Shown here: piece by piece, positions 26,977 through 36,785 of the stretch | Numbering within the stretch: position 1 is the stretch's first letter | Layout of the letters: each line of letters starts with the position of its first letter | Assembly: GCF_009931115.1 (NCBI RefSeq) | Contig: NZ_CP047491.1 | Coordinates: forward strand, 1,997,501 to 2,061,500 | DNA length: 64,000 bases | Source: Microbulbifer hydrolyticus | GTDB taxonomy: Bacteria; Pseudomonadota; Gammaproteobacteria; Pseudomonadales; Cellvibrionaceae | Direction: 5' to 3' | Made by a program: the position numbers and the translations under genes | The notes under the pieces: model-generated | Database searches by the model: none | What the model was told of the DNA's origin: nothing | What the model saw: only the letters and a program-made list of their open reading frames with translations

Positions 26977-27926
26977 TCGGTCTCGCCCGGGCCGAGTGGC
27001 GGGGGACCGCTACCGCGTACAAGGATCGACGGATCGCGGTTGATTTTGTCCGTCAGTCGATTCATCGAGTGGCTGACTTTGTTTAGGGTCATCATGGTGC
27101 GATACGCTTCTGGCAGCACCTGTAGCTGGAGTGCGTTCACGGTGTCGCTGCTTGAATCCAGCAGCGGGCCGAGCCGACCGCTGGCCTGTTCGGTGTTGGT
27201 GATGATGGTGTTAAGCCGCTGCTGATTGCCGGCCAGCATGTGGCTGACCTGCTGCAGCGCGTTGATGGTTTCATTGCTGGATTCCAGTAGCGGTCCCAGC
27301 CGGCCGCTGGCCTGTTCGGTATTCGCGATGATCGCGCTAAGCTTCTCCTGGTTCTCCGCCAGCATGCGGGTGACTTGCTGCAGGTTCTCCACAGAATATT
27401 TGAAGGAGGCAATGGTTTTGTCATCCAGCAGCGTGTGCAACAGTTGCTTCAGTGTTTGCACGTTCTGGTTGACCTGGCTGATCGCCGTATCCAGGTTCAC
27501 CGAGCGAGATGGCGCGCTCGGTATCTGCGGATAGCGTTTGCCGGGCGCCGCTGCAAGTGGGCCTTCGCCGGTGCCGGTGTTTTCCAGCAGGATGTACACA
27601 TAACCGGTAAAGCCCCGGGTCGCGAGCCCGCGGGCGGTTATGGTGGCCACGGTTGCGCGGGAGATGGGGGCATCTTTCTCCACCTCCAGCAGAATGCGCA
27701 CGGAGTGGGGCCCGGTGAGTTCGACCTCGGTTACCTTGCCCACATCCACGCCGTGGAACTCCACGGGCGCACTCGCGATCAGCCCAGATACCGGATCTTC
27801 CGTGAGGATTTGGTAGGTTGCGTAGCGGCCGGCGGTCTGCGCGTACCAGAGCCAGCACGCTAGGAGGCCGAGAAGCACCACGGTTGCAAAAGCCAATCTT
27901 GCCCGGTTCGCAATGCTGATAGTCAT
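26973..27926 (-). CDS. MlaD/MCE-family periplasmic lipid-transport protein
   Basis: 317 residues. One N-terminal membrane anchor (about 9-28), an MCE domain (about 35-115: GLIASAPVEFHGVDVGKV, GLATRGFTGYVYILLE), then a long helical region that in this family forms hexameric tunnels. A stretch of about 40 residues with NTEQASGRLGPLL occurs twice (coded at about 27130-27360), lengthening the helix. The usual ABC ATPase and permease genes are missing upstream, so it must use subunits coded elsewhere or act as an adaptor. It overlaps the auxiliary lipoprotein gene by four bases. Confidence 0.88.
   Translation of the reverse strand: MTISIANRARLAFATVVLLGLLACWLWYAQTAGRYATYQILTEDPVSGLIASAPVEFHGVDVGKVTEVELTGPHSVRILLEVEKDAPISRATVATITARGLATRGFTGYVYILLENTGTGEGPLAAAPGKRYPQIPSAPSRSVNLDTAISQVNQNVQTLKQLLHTLLDDKTIASFKYSVENLQQVTRMLAENQEKLSAIIANTEQASGRLGPLLESSNETINALQQVSHMLAGNQQRLNTIITNTEQASGRLGPLLDSSSDTVNALQLQVLPEAYRTMMTLNKVSHSMNRLTDKINRDPSILVRGSGPPPLGPGETE
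27130..27360 (-). repeat. Internal duplication of about 39 codons in the MCE gene
   Basis: Two adjacent copies of roughly 117 bases encode segments sharing NTEQASGRLGPLL followed by E/D-SS-x-x-T-x-NALQ. The copies differ at several third positions. The repeat would add about two coiled-coil layers per copy to the tunnel. Confidence 0.75.
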
Positions 27927-28176
27927 TGAGCGATCCTGTTCATCGGGCGTTCCTCGGCCGGTGAGATTGGCCCGGACTGCGGGCAGTCCAAGTCTAGTTC
28001 AAAATTCCCACGGAAGAATGGATATGCCGTCAACGGGATCGAGCACCCTGCAGTGCTTTGCTGAATGTTTTGACATCAGTCCTGACAGGAGAAACGGGCG
28101 GAACGAGGCTCGCTTTAACGGGCCTCGTAATTGCGGGCGGTGTTAAATGCTGTAAACAGCTTTTTGTTTAAAACAG

Positions 28177-28194
28177 GGTCACGAAACCGTGACC
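28177..28194 (-). terminator. Hairpin over the OsmC stop codon
   Basis: On the minus strand GGTCACG-GTTT-CGTGACC is followed within a few bases by TGTTTT. The stem includes the stop codon of the OsmC gene. It probably ends that transcript, though the T-run is short. Confidence 0.6.
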
Positions 28195-28613
28195 TCGGCA
28201 TTCAGCGTTACCGTGGACTTGAGGGAGTTGGTCACCAGGCAACTCGCCTCGGACTTTTCCAGCAGCTTGTGCGCCTTATCTGTATCCGTACCGTCCGGCA
28301 CCTGCAACTTGGCATTGATGGTAAACGCCGTGAAGCAGGTTGTACGATCGACCTTGTCGAGGGTGCCGGTGGCGCTGCATTCAAGGGCGGTCCATTCCAG
28401 CTTTGAAAATTTGGCAATGGCGCGGAAGGTGAGAATGAAACAGTCCGCGACAGAAGCCACCAGCAGGTCTTCCGGCGACCAGCGATCCCCGGGGCCATCG
28501 AACTGCGCAGGGGCGGCCGAGGGCAGGGACTCTAGGCCTTCCGCGGTCAGTGTGATTTCACCTTCACTCGCCGCACTCGCGGCCACCTTGTACTCGTGGG
28601 GAAAGGCGTCCAT
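28179..28613 (-). CDS. OsmC family protein
   Basis: 144 residues from the ATG at 28613, behind GGAGG. The OsmC fold is seen in [19 protein letters not shown] with the first redox cysteine and [12 protein letters not shown] with the second. Such proteins reduce organic hydroperoxides with thiol cofactors. It is closest in style to short OsmC-like proteins of the YhfA group rather than Ohr. It lies divergent from prpD, 190 bases away, with no obvious link. Confidence 0.85.
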   Translation of the reverse strand: MDAFPHEYKVAASAASEGEITLTAEGLESLPSAAPAQFDGPGDRWSPEDLLVASVADCFILTFRAIAKFSKLEWTALECSATGTLDKVDRTTCFTAFTINAKLQVPDGTDTDKAHKLLEKSEASCLVTNSLKSTVTLNAEVTVS

Positions 28614-28805
28614 GGAACCTCCAACAATCAAATTACTGAGTTAAGCAGAGCAGACTCTGCGTCTCTCCGCCACAGTTGCCGGCGCTACCTGTCACGAGCG
28701 ATATCGTCGGGACCACCTGGGCGCCATCTATTGGGTGGCGCCAGGCTACTGGCACCGATGGCTATCCTTCTACCAGCGTTTCGCAATGATCGAAGGAAAG
28801 TGCCC

Positions 28806-30308
28806 ATGGAGAATACTGGCATCAAAAATATCCGCCCTGATTTCGATCAAGTCATCCAGGACATTGCCGATTATGTGATGGAATACCCCATCACCTCTGC
28901 CGAGGCATTCGATACCGCGCGCAACTGCCTGATGGACACCCTGGGCTGTGGCTTACTGGCGCTAAGCTTCCCCGAATGCACCAAACACCTCGGGCCGATT
29001 GTCGACGGTACTGTGGTGCCGAACGGTGCCCGTGTGCCGGGTACCGACTTGCGTCTCGACCCGGTCAAGGCTGCGTGGGATATCGGCTGCTGCTTGCGCT
29101 GGCTGGATTACAACGACACCTGGCTGGCGGCAGAGTGGGGCCACCCCTCGGACAACCTCGGCGCAATTCTAGCGGTGACCGACTACCTTTCGCAGAAGCA
29201 CGTCGCTCATGGAGTAAAACCCTTCACCATGCGCCAGGTGCTGGACGCCATGATTCGTGCCCATGAAATCCAGGGTGTGCTGGCGCTGGAGAACAGCTTT
29301 AACCGGGTCGGGCTGGACCATGTGCTGCTGGTCCGCGTTGCCTCGGCCGCCGTGGCCACCACGTTGAAGGGCGGTAACCGTGAGCAGGTAATGGCGGCGC
29401 TGTCACAGGCCTGGGTGGACGGCGGTGCGTTGCGCACCTATCGCCATGCGCCCAACGCCGGCTCGCGCAAATCCTGGGCTGCGGGTGATGCCACCAGTCG
29501 TGGTGTGCGCCTGGCGGATATCACCATGCGCGGCGAGATGGGTATTCCGGGCGCGCTCACTGCCAAACAGTGGGGCTTTTACGACGTACTGTTCAGCAAG
29601 ACTGTTGCGGACCAGCAACTGAAGCCGGAGGCTGAGCGTCAGTTCCAATTTCCCCAGGGCTACGGCAGCTACGTGATGGAAAACATTCTGTTCAAGCTCT
29701 CGTTCCCCGCCGAATTCCATGCCCAGACCGCCTGCGAGGCCGCGGTACTTCTACATCCTCAGGTAAAAGATCGCCTCGACCAAATCGACCGCATCGCAAT
29801 CACCACCCACGAATCTGCCATCCGCATTATTTCCAAGTCGGGCCCACTGGCCAATCCGGCTGATCGCGACCACTGCCTGCAGTACATGACGGCGGTGCCA
29901 CTGATTTTGGGCGAGCTGCAGGCGGAGTACTATGAAGACAGCTTCCATCGGGCGCATCCGGAGATTGACCAGCTACGGAACAAGATGGAAGTGGTGGAGG
30001 AGCCACGTTACTCGGCGGACTATCTGGATCCGGCCAAGCGCTCCATCGCCAATGCGCTACAGGTGTTTTTCAAAGACGGTAGTGCCACGGAGAAAGTCGC
30101 AGTTGAATATCCGGTAGGGCACCGACGCCGCCGGGAAGAGGGAATACCTCTGCTGGAAGATAAGTTCCGGACCAGCCTGGCGAGCCGTTTCCAGCCAGAC
30201 CGGTGTGATGCGATTTTCGCGCTGTGCAAGGACCAGAAAGCGCTGGAGGCAACACCGGTCAATGAATTCATGGATTTAATGGTGATTGAGCGGAGCGGGC
30301 AGGTGTGA
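28806..30308 (+). CDS. prpD: 2-methylcitrate dehydratase
   Basis: 500 residues from the ATG at 28806, behind AAGGA; the frame is open further upstream without a ribosome site. It aligns along its full length with E. coli Prp[76 protein letters not shown], and [12 protein letters not shown]. There is a small insertion near residue 280 ([13 protein letters not shown]). The enzyme dehydrates 2-methylcitrate to 2-methylaconitate in the methylcitrate cycle of propionate use. The partner genes prpB, prpC, prpF or acnD are not next to it, so it is either a lone copy or part of a scattered pathway. Confidence 0.93.
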   Translation: MENTGIKNIRPDFDQVIQDIADYVMEYPITSAEAFDTARNCLMDTLGCGLLALSFPECTKHLGPIVDGTVVPNGARVPGTDLRLDPVKAAWDIGCCLRWLDYNDTWLAAEWGHPSDNLGAILAVTDYLSQKHVAHGVKPFTMRQVLDAMIRAHEIQGVLALENSFNRVGLDHVLLVRVASAAVATTLKGGNREQVMAALSQAWVDGGALRTYRHAPNAGSRKSWAAGDATSRGVRLADITMRGEMGIPGALTAKQWGFYDVLFSKTVADQQLKPEAERQFQFPQGYGSYVMENILFKLSFPAEFHAQTACEAAVLLHPQVKDRLDQIDRIAITTHESAIRIISKSGPLANPADRDHCLQYMTAVPLILGELQAEYYEDSFHRAHPEIDQLRNKMEVVEEPRYSADYLDPAKRSIANALQVFFKDGSATEKVAVEYPVGHRRRREEGIPLLEDKFRTSLASRFQPDRCDAIFALCKDQKALEATPVNEFMDLMVIERSGQV

Positions 30309-30324
30309 GAGATGGGGGGATCGA

Positions 30325-30780
30325 TTAGGGTTGCCCTTGATAGCGCATCACTGAAATATCCCGCCCCTGCTTACGGTAGGTATGGAAGCGGTCAAGGATC
30401 GCGGAGGGCAGCGCATCGGGTTCTGTCTCCACAAACCCGAGTGAAGCGTACAATGGCATCAGGTGCTGGTAGGGAAAGGTGAAGGTCTGTTCGCCATACT
30501 TCTCCGCCATGTGGTTCAGTAACAGGCGTGCTACGCCATGGCCTTGATTGTCTGGTGCTACCGCCACCCCCGCGAGTAACTGGCTGTCGGTCAGGGGCCT
30601 GAGGATGCCGCAGGCGATAATCTGCCGCTGGGCATCGCGGATCACCATACACGGCTCATTGCGCCGCGCTTTACCGCGAAATTTGTGAGTGCGGTAGAAT
30701 TTGTTCGCCAACGGCATCTCGGCATCGGAGAGCCAGTGCGCGGTGCACGAATCGATCGAGAAATCCTGATCTTCAGCCAT
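30325..30780 (-). CDS. GNAT family N-acetyltransferase
   Basis: 151 residues. The acetyl-CoA binding motif is LLAGVAVAPDNQGHGVARLLLNHM, with the strand-loop-helix Q/R-x-x-G-x-G/A pattern, and LYASLGFVETEPDAL is the C-terminal block. The substrate is unknown. It converges on prpD and is divergent from the DTW gene, with 25 bases between their starts. Confidence 0.82.
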   Translation of the reverse strand: MAEDQDFSIDSCTAHWLSDAEMPLANKFYRTHKFRGKARRNEPCMVIRDAQRQIIACGILRPLTDSQLLAGVAVAPDNQGHGVARLLLNHMAEKYGEQTFTFPYQHLMPLYASLGFVETEPDALPSAILDRFHTYRKQGRDISVMRYQGQP

Positions 30781-30805
30781 TCTTTACCAACTGCATTTCC
30801 AAACT

Positions 30806-31384
30806 ATGTCGCGCGAACTCTGCCCAACCTGCCAACGTCCGCTGAAGGTCTGCTATTGCAGCGCACTGGTGCACATCGCCAATCGTATTGAGGTGCTGAT
30901 CATACAGCACCCACTGGAACAGAGGCATCCGTTCAACACCGGGCGTATGGCGCACCTGTGCCTGAAGAATAGCGAACTGGTGGTGGCGGAGCGGCTGCCC
31001 GATACCGAACTGGCGGCGCTTCTCAAACCCGGGGCGGCACTGCTGTATCCATCCCTGAGCTGGTTGCCGGAAGTAGAACAGATTGTGCCCGGTACAGCGC
31101 AGGCGGAGGCGCTGGAGCAGCTGGTGGTGATTGATGCAACCTGGCGCAAGTCCAAGAAAATGCTGCACCTGCATCCGATGCTGCAGCAGTTACCGCGGCT
31201 AAGCTTTGCAGGCGAGCTGCACTCCAACTATCAGATCCGCCATTCCTCGCTTGAGAACAGCCTGTCAACGATTGAAAGCATTGCGATGGCATTGGAAACA
31301 CTGGAAGAGGGGGCTGATTTCAAAGGTATGCTGCAGCCCTTTCAAAAAATGGTTTCTCTGCAGACAGGCCACTTGACCGACTGA
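30806..31384 (+). CDS. DTW-domain tRNA-uridine aminocarboxypropyltransferase
   Basis: 192 residues. CPTCQRPLKVCYC is the N-terminal zinc cluster, and VVIDATWRKSKKML is the DTW motif region (here DATW). SNYQIRHSSLENSLSTIESI closes the SPOUT-like domain. E. coli TapT (YfiP) of this family makes acp3U at position 47 of tRNA from S-adenosylmethionine. This protein is shorter than TapT and could be a second subfamily. Start ATG; the GNAT gene runs the other way. Confidence 0.82.
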   Translation: MSRELCPTCQRPLKVCYCSALVHIANRIEVLIIQHPLEQRHPFNTGRMAHLCLKNSELVVAERLPDTELAALLKPGAALLYPSLSWLPEVEQIVPGTAQAEALEQLVVIDATWRKSKKMLHLHPMLQQLPRLSFAGELHSNYQIRHSSLENSLSTIESIAMALETLEEGADFKGMLQPFQKMVSLQTGHLTD

Positions 31385-31470
31385 TCTGTCGAGAATTTGT
31401 CATTTTCCGTGCTGTCGATTGCACATCGAGGAATTCTTCGTTGCAATCTTGTCGCTAGTCATGGAATATT

Positions 31471-31508
31471 TTATTCGTTAGATCCTCTGTACATCCGATA
31501 ACGAATAA
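31471..31508 (+). promoter_or_regulatory. Inverted repeat over the ribosome site of the M14 peptidase gene
   Basis: TTATTCGTTA (31471-31480) and TAACGAATAA (31499-31508) are exact reverse complements around an 18-base spacer. The right arm touches the AAGAG ribosome site and ends nine bases before the ATG. As DNA it could be an operator; as RNA it could hide the ribosome site. Confidence 0.55.
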
Positions 31509-31517
31509 GAGTGAACC

Positions 31518-32921
31518 ATGGCAAGACGACTTCCCGCGCTGCTGAGTGTATTCCTTATCCTCTTCAGTCCCTTTTTACTTGCAGCAGATGGCGATGACGC
31601 ATACCTGAAGTACCAGGTTCCCGGGCTCGATAAGCCGGCGATTCGTCAGGCGGACATCCTGCCGTTAGTGCAGGCGCTGCAAAATTCTGAGCTGCTGCGT
31701 GTCGAGGAAATTGCGCACTCATATGAAGGTCGGCCCATTATCAGCGTCGGCATTGGCAATGGCGCTACGCGGGTGATGATGTGGTCGCAGATGCATGGCG
31801 ACGAGCCGACCGCTACGGCGGCTCTGTTCGATCTTCTCGCCTATATCACCGCACCAGAGCAGGCCGAGTGGCGCGAAGGGTGGATGGATGAACTCACCCT
31901 GATGATGGTCCCCATGCTGAATCCGGACGGGGCCGAACGCAATACTCGCCACAACGCGCAGAGCTTTGATGTGAACCGTGATGCGAAAGCACTGCAGTCG
32001 CCGGAAGGGCGTGCGCTGATGGCACTGGCCAAATCCTTCAAGCCGGATTTCGGTTTTAACCTGCACGACCAGAATCGTCACTATGGCGTTGGCCACACCG
32101 ACAAGATGGCGACGATTTCCGTGCTGGCCCCGGCCTATAATGAGGCGCGCGAGGTCAATGACAGCCGTGCGCGGGCCATGAAGCTGATTGGTTTGCTGGT
32201 TCAGGAAGTTGCCCCATCTATCGATGGTCATATCGCCAAGTACGATGACACCTATGCGTGGCGCGCCTTTGGCGACACTTTCTCGGAAATGGGTATCAGC
32301 ACCATTCTGATCGAATCCGGCGCCCACCCGAATGACCCCAACCGCCAGGTTGCGCGTCGTGCGAATGTCGAAATGCTGGTGACGGCCATCGACAGTATCA
32401 CCAGCCGTAGCTACGAGCCCGTCGCTGTCGCAGCTTATGAGCAGATTCCCCTGAACCGCGATGATGCGTTTGTGGATGTGAAAATTGCCAATGTGCGTGC
32501 GGGTGCTGGCGATAATGCCTACCGGACGGATATCGCGATCAATCATCGCTATGGATCCGTCAAGGTGGTGGATGTCGGTGATCTCTCCAACCTGTACGGC
32601 GCGCTGAGTCTCGATGCCGACGGCGCGCGCTATCAGCCAGCAAAGCCCTATCAACTCGAAAAAGCACTGGAGTTGACGGACCAGCGCTATCTGGAACTTC
32701 TGCGTGATGGCTACGGTTACTTCGTAGGTGACACTGAATTGCTGGTGAAGGAGACCCGGTGGCCAGTGGTGGTGAATCCGGGAAATCCCCCGGGTGAGCG
32801 GCCTGCGCGTCGCCAGAGTGCCACCTTCCTGCTCAGTGATGACACGGGGGTACGCCTTGCGGTACTCGATGGCGCGGTCGTGGATGTGCGTGGTGGCAAT
32901 CTCCTGGGGCTGGCCCTGTGA
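31518..32921 (+). CDS. Secreted M14 zinc carboxypeptidase
   Basis: 467 residues with a signal peptide (about 1-23, ending LLAAD). QMHGDEPT gives the His and Glu zinc ligands, and the later His is in FNLHDQN. MLNPDGAERNTRHNAQSFDVNRD carries the Asn/Arg substrate-binding residues, and TILIESG the catalytic Glu. About 170 residues beyond the peptidase domain form a beta-rich tail. It probably trims peptides or murein peptides in the periplasm. An inverted repeat lies over its ribosome site. Confidence 0.85.
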   Translation: MARRLPALLSVFLILFSPFLLAADGDDAYLKYQVPGLDKPAIRQADILPLVQALQNSELLRVEEIAHSYEGRPIISVGIGNGATRVMMWSQMHGDEPTATAALFDLLAYITAPEQAEWREGWMDELTLMMVPMLNPDGAERNTRHNAQSFDVNRDAKALQSPEGRALMALAKSFKPDFGFNLHDQNRHYGVGHTDKMATISVLAPAYNEAREVNDSRARAMKLIGLLVQEVAPSIDGHIAKYDDTYAWRAFGDTFSEMGISTILIESGAHPNDPNRQVARRANVEMLVTAIDSITSRSYEPVAVAAYEQIPLNRDDAFVDVKIANVRAGAGDNAYRTDIAINHRYGSVKVVDVGDLSNLYGALSLDADGARYQPAKPYQLEKALELTDQRYLELLRDGYGYFVGDTELLVKETRWPVVVNPGNPPGERPARRQSATFLLSDDTGVRLAVLDGAVVDVRGGNLLGLAL

Positions 32922-32992
32922 ATGGGCCAGTCCCGACAACTGGAGCGAATACAGTGGCCGTCGCTGAGGGCCTCTCATAGGAAGTAGTAACG

Positions 32993-33451
32993 TTGGAAAT
33001 CGTAGATTTACGCGCGGTACCGGAATGCATTGATGTGCTGGCGTTCTGGCACTATCAGGAGTGGAGTAGCCTCTATCCAGAGGAAACAGAGCAGGATTTC
33101 GCGGCTGAGTTGCGCAATTGTCTGCAACAGGCCGCGGTTCCAACAACATTCATCGCCTTGGAACATGGCGAGCCGGTTGGCTCTATCAGCCTCCTTGCCC
33201 GGGACATGGAAATCGACGAGCCCTGGGGGCCATGGCTCGCCAATTTCTACGTGCGGCCGGAATTTCGCAGTGGCGGAATCGGCAGGAAATTGATCGAGAC
33301 ATTGCTGGCCCACGGCCGCGCGAACGCCATTGCGGGCCTGTATCTGTTTAAACCGCATACGAAAGCGTACTACGAGCGCCTGGGGTGGCAGACCGTTAGG
33401 ACCACGGAATACCAGGGCGAGACCGTCGACATTATGTATCGGGCCCTCTGA
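32993..33451 (+). CDS. GNAT family N-acetyltransferase
   Basis: 152 residues from a TTG start preceded by AGGAAG. The acetyl-CoA motif is NFYVRPEFRSGGIGRKLIETLLAHG, and YLFKPHTKAYYERLGWQTV is the terminal block with a catalytic-type Tyr. The substrate is unknown. It lies 71 bases after the M14 gene and may be cotranscribed with it. Confidence 0.82.
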   Translation: MEIVDLRAVPECIDVLAFWHYQEWSSLYPEETEQDFAAELRNCLQQAAVPTTFIALEHGEPVGSISLLARDMEIDEPWGPWLANFYVRPEFRSGGIGRKLIETLLAHGRANAIAGLYLFKPHTKAYYERLGWQTVRTTEYQGETVDIMYRAL

Positions 33452-33540
33452 TTCTTGCTCGCTACTATTACCCTTTCCAATAGGAAACTGGCCTCGGCTT
33501 CCCTACAATACGCCGCCATTCCTCCAACCGAGCTCCTACC

Positions 33541-34944
33541 GTGACCACTTCTGACGCCCAGCACCCCCGCGACTTCCAGTCCCTGCCACTAGAGCCGGCC
33601 CTCCTGAAGAACCTGGAGGACCTCGGCTATACGCGCCTGACGGAAATTCAGGCGGCGGCGCTGCCGGCGATCGTGGAGGGCAGGGATGTGATCGGCCAGG
33701 CCAAGACCGGCTCGGGCAAGACCGTGGCTTTCGGCCTGGGGCTGCTGCACAAGCTGCGGGTGGACCGCTTCCGCGTGCAGTCGCTGGTGCTCTGTCCCAC
33801 CCGGGAATTGGCGGACCAGGTGGCACGGGAGCTGCGCAAGCTGGCGCGGGCCGTTCACAATATCAAGATCCTGACCCTGTGCGGCGGTATGCCGTTCGGC
33901 CCGCAGATTGGCTCCCTCAAGCACGGTGCGCATATCGTGGTGGGCACGCCTGGCCGAATCGAGGACCACCTGCGCAAGGGCAACCTCGACCTGAGCCATG
34001 TAGACACGCTGGTACTGGACGAGGCCGACCGCATGCTGGATATGGGCTTCCAGGCGGTACTGGACCAGATCCTGGCGGAGCTGCCCAGGCAGCGCCAGAC
34101 CCTGCTGTTCTCCGCCACCTACCCAAAGACCATCGATGCGCTGGCTGCCCGTGTCCTGCAGGATCCGGTAAAGGTAGAAGTGACCGCGGCACACACCCAG
34201 AGCACCATCGAGCAGAACTACTACCGGGTGGAAAATAACGAGGCACGCCCGGCTGCGCTGTACCAGCTGCTGGCCAATTACGATGCCTCCTCCGCACTGG
34301 TGTTCTGCAATACCAAGAAAGAAACTGAGGAGGCCGCCCAGGCCCTGAAACGCTCCGGTTTCGCCGCGCTGGCCTTGCACGGGGATATGGAGCAGAAAGA
34401 TCGTGACTGCACCCTGGCACTGTTTTCCAACGGCAGTGCTTCCATTTTGGTAGCGACGGACGTGGCCGCACGGGGGCTGGATATCGAAGAGCTGCCGGTG
34501 GTGGTGAATTACCATCTCTCCCGCGACCCGGAAGTGCACGTGCACAGGGTCGGTCGCACCGGGCGGGCAGGGCAGAAGGGCGTGGCCCTGTCGCTTGTCA
34601 GCAAAAAGGAAATCTACAAGCTGGAGCGGCTGGAAGAGCTGATGCAGCAGAAGATCACCCTGCAGGAAGTACCGGAACTGCCCAGAGCGTTCGCACCCAC
34701 GCGCCCGCTAATGTCTACCCTGCAGATCGACGGCGGTAAGAAACAGAAAGTCCGCCCCGGCGACGTGGTCGGCGCCCTGACCGGCGAAGGCGGCATCGAC
34801 GGCCAGCAGATCGGCAAGATCCAGCTGTTCGACTTCTCCACCTTTGTCGCTGTCGAGCGTCCGGTTGCCAAAAAGGCCCTGAAAAAGCTCGCCGATGGGA
34901 AAATCAAAGGCCGCAAGTTCCGCGCGCGTATTGTGGGTGTCTGA
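33541..34944 (+). CDS. dbpA: ATP-dependent RNA helicase DbpA
   Basis: 467 residues from GTG. DEAD-box motifs in order: TEIQAAALPAI (Q), AKTGSGKT (I), PTRELADQV (Ia), TPGRIEDHL (Ib), VLDEADRML (II), SATYP (III), ALVFCNTKKE (IV), VATDVAARGLDI (V) and HRVGRTGRAG (VI). The C-terminal 75 residues form the DbpA RNA-binding domain (VRPGDVVGALTGEGGI, IGKIQLFDFSTFVAV) that docks on hairpin 92 of 23S rRNA. It helps large-subunit assembly. The last 120 bases occur again, diverged, at 36786-36906. Confidence 0.93.
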   Translation: MTTSDAQHPRDFQSLPLEPALLKNLEDLGYTRLTEIQAAALPAIVEGRDVIGQAKTGSGKTVAFGLGLLHKLRVDRFRVQSLVLCPTRELADQVARELRKLARAVHNIKILTLCGGMPFGPQIGSLKHGAHIVVGTPGRIEDHLRKGNLDLSHVDTLVLDEADRMLDMGFQAVLDQILAELPRQRQTLLFSATYPKTIDALAARVLQDPVKVEVTAAHTQSTIEQNYYRVENNEARPAALYQLLANYDASSALVFCNTKKETEEAAQALKRSGFAALALHGDMEQKDRDCTLALFSNGSASILVATDVAARGLDIEELPVVVNYHLSRDPEVHVHRVGRTGRAGQKGVALSLVSKKEIYKLERLEELMQQKITLQEVPELPRAFAPTRPLMSTLQIDGGKKQKVRPGDVVGALTGEGGIDGQQIGKIQLFDFSTFVAVERPVAKKALKKLADGKIKGRKFRARIVGV

Positions 34945-35089
34945 GAGTTTTAGCTGGATGCTGCCGGCGGTAAGGCGCCGCTGACCGTCGCCGTACCGCG
35001 CACGGCAGGATTTGGCGCCTCGGGTTCGGTACAATTCGTGTCTCCCGAGACCTCTTGCCTCATTTATTTCCTGACCTAAGGAGTCACCT

Positions 35090-36601
35090 GTGAAATTCCG
35101 ATCCCAAGTTGCGCGGATTGCGGCTGCGCTATTGGTGTGCCCGCTGGCCGCGATAGCCGATGTCTCACCCGTTGCGCAAAAGACTGCAGAATACGCGGTG
35201 GAGCAATACGAAGCGGCGATGACCGACACCCTCGCCGATTTGGTGCAATTCAAGACAGTCGCACGGGAAGACCTGCCACTGGAAGAGAACCCTGAGTTCA
35301 CCGGTTTCAAGCGCGCCCTGTGCGACAAGGCTGACGCTCTGGGACTGGAGTGTGAGGACCACGGTTACGTGGTGATTGTTGCACTGGGGGACGGCAAAGA
35401 AAAAATTGGCATTGTCACCCATGGCGATGTGCAGCCAGCCAACCCGGATAAGTGGAAGAAGAGTCCATTTGAACTGGATCGAACCAGTGAGCCAGGCAAG
35501 CTGATCGCTCGTGGGAGCGAGGATGACAAAGGCCCGATTGCCACCGCCCTCTATGCGATGAAGGCAATCAAGGACAAAGGCGTGCCGATGAAACGGCGCG
35601 TGGAGCTGATTGTCTATCTGGCGGAGGAGTCTGATTGGGAGCCGCTGAAGATATTCCTGAAAGATTACGACATGCCCACCTACAACATCACCATCGACGC
35701 GGATTACCCGGTGGTGACTGCAGAGAAAGGTTGGAGTGAAGTGCGTGCCACATTTGCTGACGCCCCGGTTACGGACAAGAACAAGCCCTATCTGAGTGAG
35801 TTTCACGGTGGCTACTTCGGGAGCCAGGTGCCGGATGAGGGCCACGCCAGTATCGTCAATCCAACCCCTGAGCTGGGAAAGGGGATCCGTGCCCGCGCTG
35901 CCAAGCATCCGCAAGTGAAGTTTGAGTTCGCGCAAAAGCAGGGGGTGCTGGAAATCACCGCCCGCGGTGTGGCCACCCACAGCTCCGAGCCGGAACACGG
36001 TATCAATGCGATTGCTTTCCTGGCCGACGCGCTTGGGGATTACGATTGGCCGGCTAACGCTGCCGGCGCCACGGTGCGCTACATCAACGGCCTGATTGGC
36101 ACGGGCATCACCGCGGAACAGTTTGGTGATATCGCCTATAGCGATGACTTTATGGGGCCAATGACTGGCGCTCTCACCATGGTGAAAGTCAGCGACAAGG
36201 GGCTGACAAGTCACCTGAACCTGCGCCGCCCCACCGGCAAGACTGCCGAGTTACTGGAAAAGCAGATCCACAGTGCCATCGAAAACTGGCAGAAGGAGAG
36301 CGGTATCCAGTTGGCAGAACTGGGTGTGCATTTGGGGGAACCCTATCGCGCGGATAATGCACCGCATGTAGAGCCACTGCTGCAAGTATTTCGCCATTTT
36401 ACCGGTATTGAAGATGCGGGTCCGGTATCTATCGGTGGATCCACAAATGCCAAACTGTTGCCGAATGCGGTTAGCTTCGGGCCGTCAATGCCCGATAAGG
36501 CCTACACCGGCCACTCAGAGCACGAATTCATCACCGTGGATCAATTTCGCCTGAATCTGGAAATGTACACGGCGATGATGATCGAGATCTCGAATCTGTA
36601 G
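35090..36601 (+). CDS. Secreted M20-family metallopeptidase (dipeptidase)
   Basis: 503 residues from GTG behind AAGGAG. A signal peptide (about 1-24) precedes the M20 domain. IVTHGDVQPA is the first metal His, ARGSEDDKGP the bridging Asp, YLAEESDWEP the catalytic Glu pair, and ITIDADYP and YTGHSEHEF the remaining ligands. The middle lid domain (about 230-400) matches PepV-like dipeptidases. It should split dipeptides in the periplasm. It sits between dbpA and a remnant that includes a copy of the dbpA 3' end, so it may be an insertion into an older gene order. Confidence 0.85.
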   Translation: MKFRSQVARIAAALLVCPLAAIADVSPVAQKTAEYAVEQYEAAMTDTLADLVQFKTVAREDLPLEENPEFTGFKRALCDKADALGLECEDHGYVVIVALGDGKEKIGIVTHGDVQPANPDKWKKSPFELDRTSEPGKLIARGSEDDKGPIATALYAMKAIKDKGVPMKRRVELIVYLAEESDWEPLKIFLKDYDMPTYNITIDADYPVVTAEKGWSEVRATFADAPVTDKNKPYLSEFHGGYFGSQVPDEGHASIVNPTPELGKGIRARAAKHPQVKFEFAQKQGVLEITARGVATHSSEPEHGINAIAFLADALGDYDWPANAAGATVRYINGLIGTGITAEQFGDIAYSDDFMGPMTGALTMVKVSDKGLTSHLNLRRPTGKTAELLEKQIHSAIENWQKESGIQLAELGVHLGEPYRADNAPHVEPLLQVFRHFTGIEDAGPVSIGGSTNAKLLPNAVSFGPSMPDKAYTGHSEHEFITVDQFRLNLEMYTAMMIEISNL

Positions 36602-36681
36602 GTTTTTCGGGTATCTGACGGCGGCAGGTGTGGGTACTAATAGGGAGCATCACTGGCGTAGGCATGCCTTCAAAATCACCA

Positions 36682-36783
36682 TATTGGGCAGATGAGGCTT
36701 TATTGTCCGAAGTTTGTTGTTCGGAAAACATGTATTTTGTCTGCTCGGGTTTGGCTTGCTCATGATGGTACTCGCCATCGCTA
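36682..36783 (+). pseudogene. Fragment of a copy of the membrane-protein gene at 36980
   Basis: Translated with one frameshift it reads YWADEALL, then LFGKHVFCLLGFGLLMMVLAI. The intact gene from 37097 reads HWADDVLM, then FDKGAFYLLGVGLGMMALAI. It stops abruptly where the dbpA copy begins, which marks a recombination joint. Confidence 0.8.
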
Positions 36784-36785
36784 AC

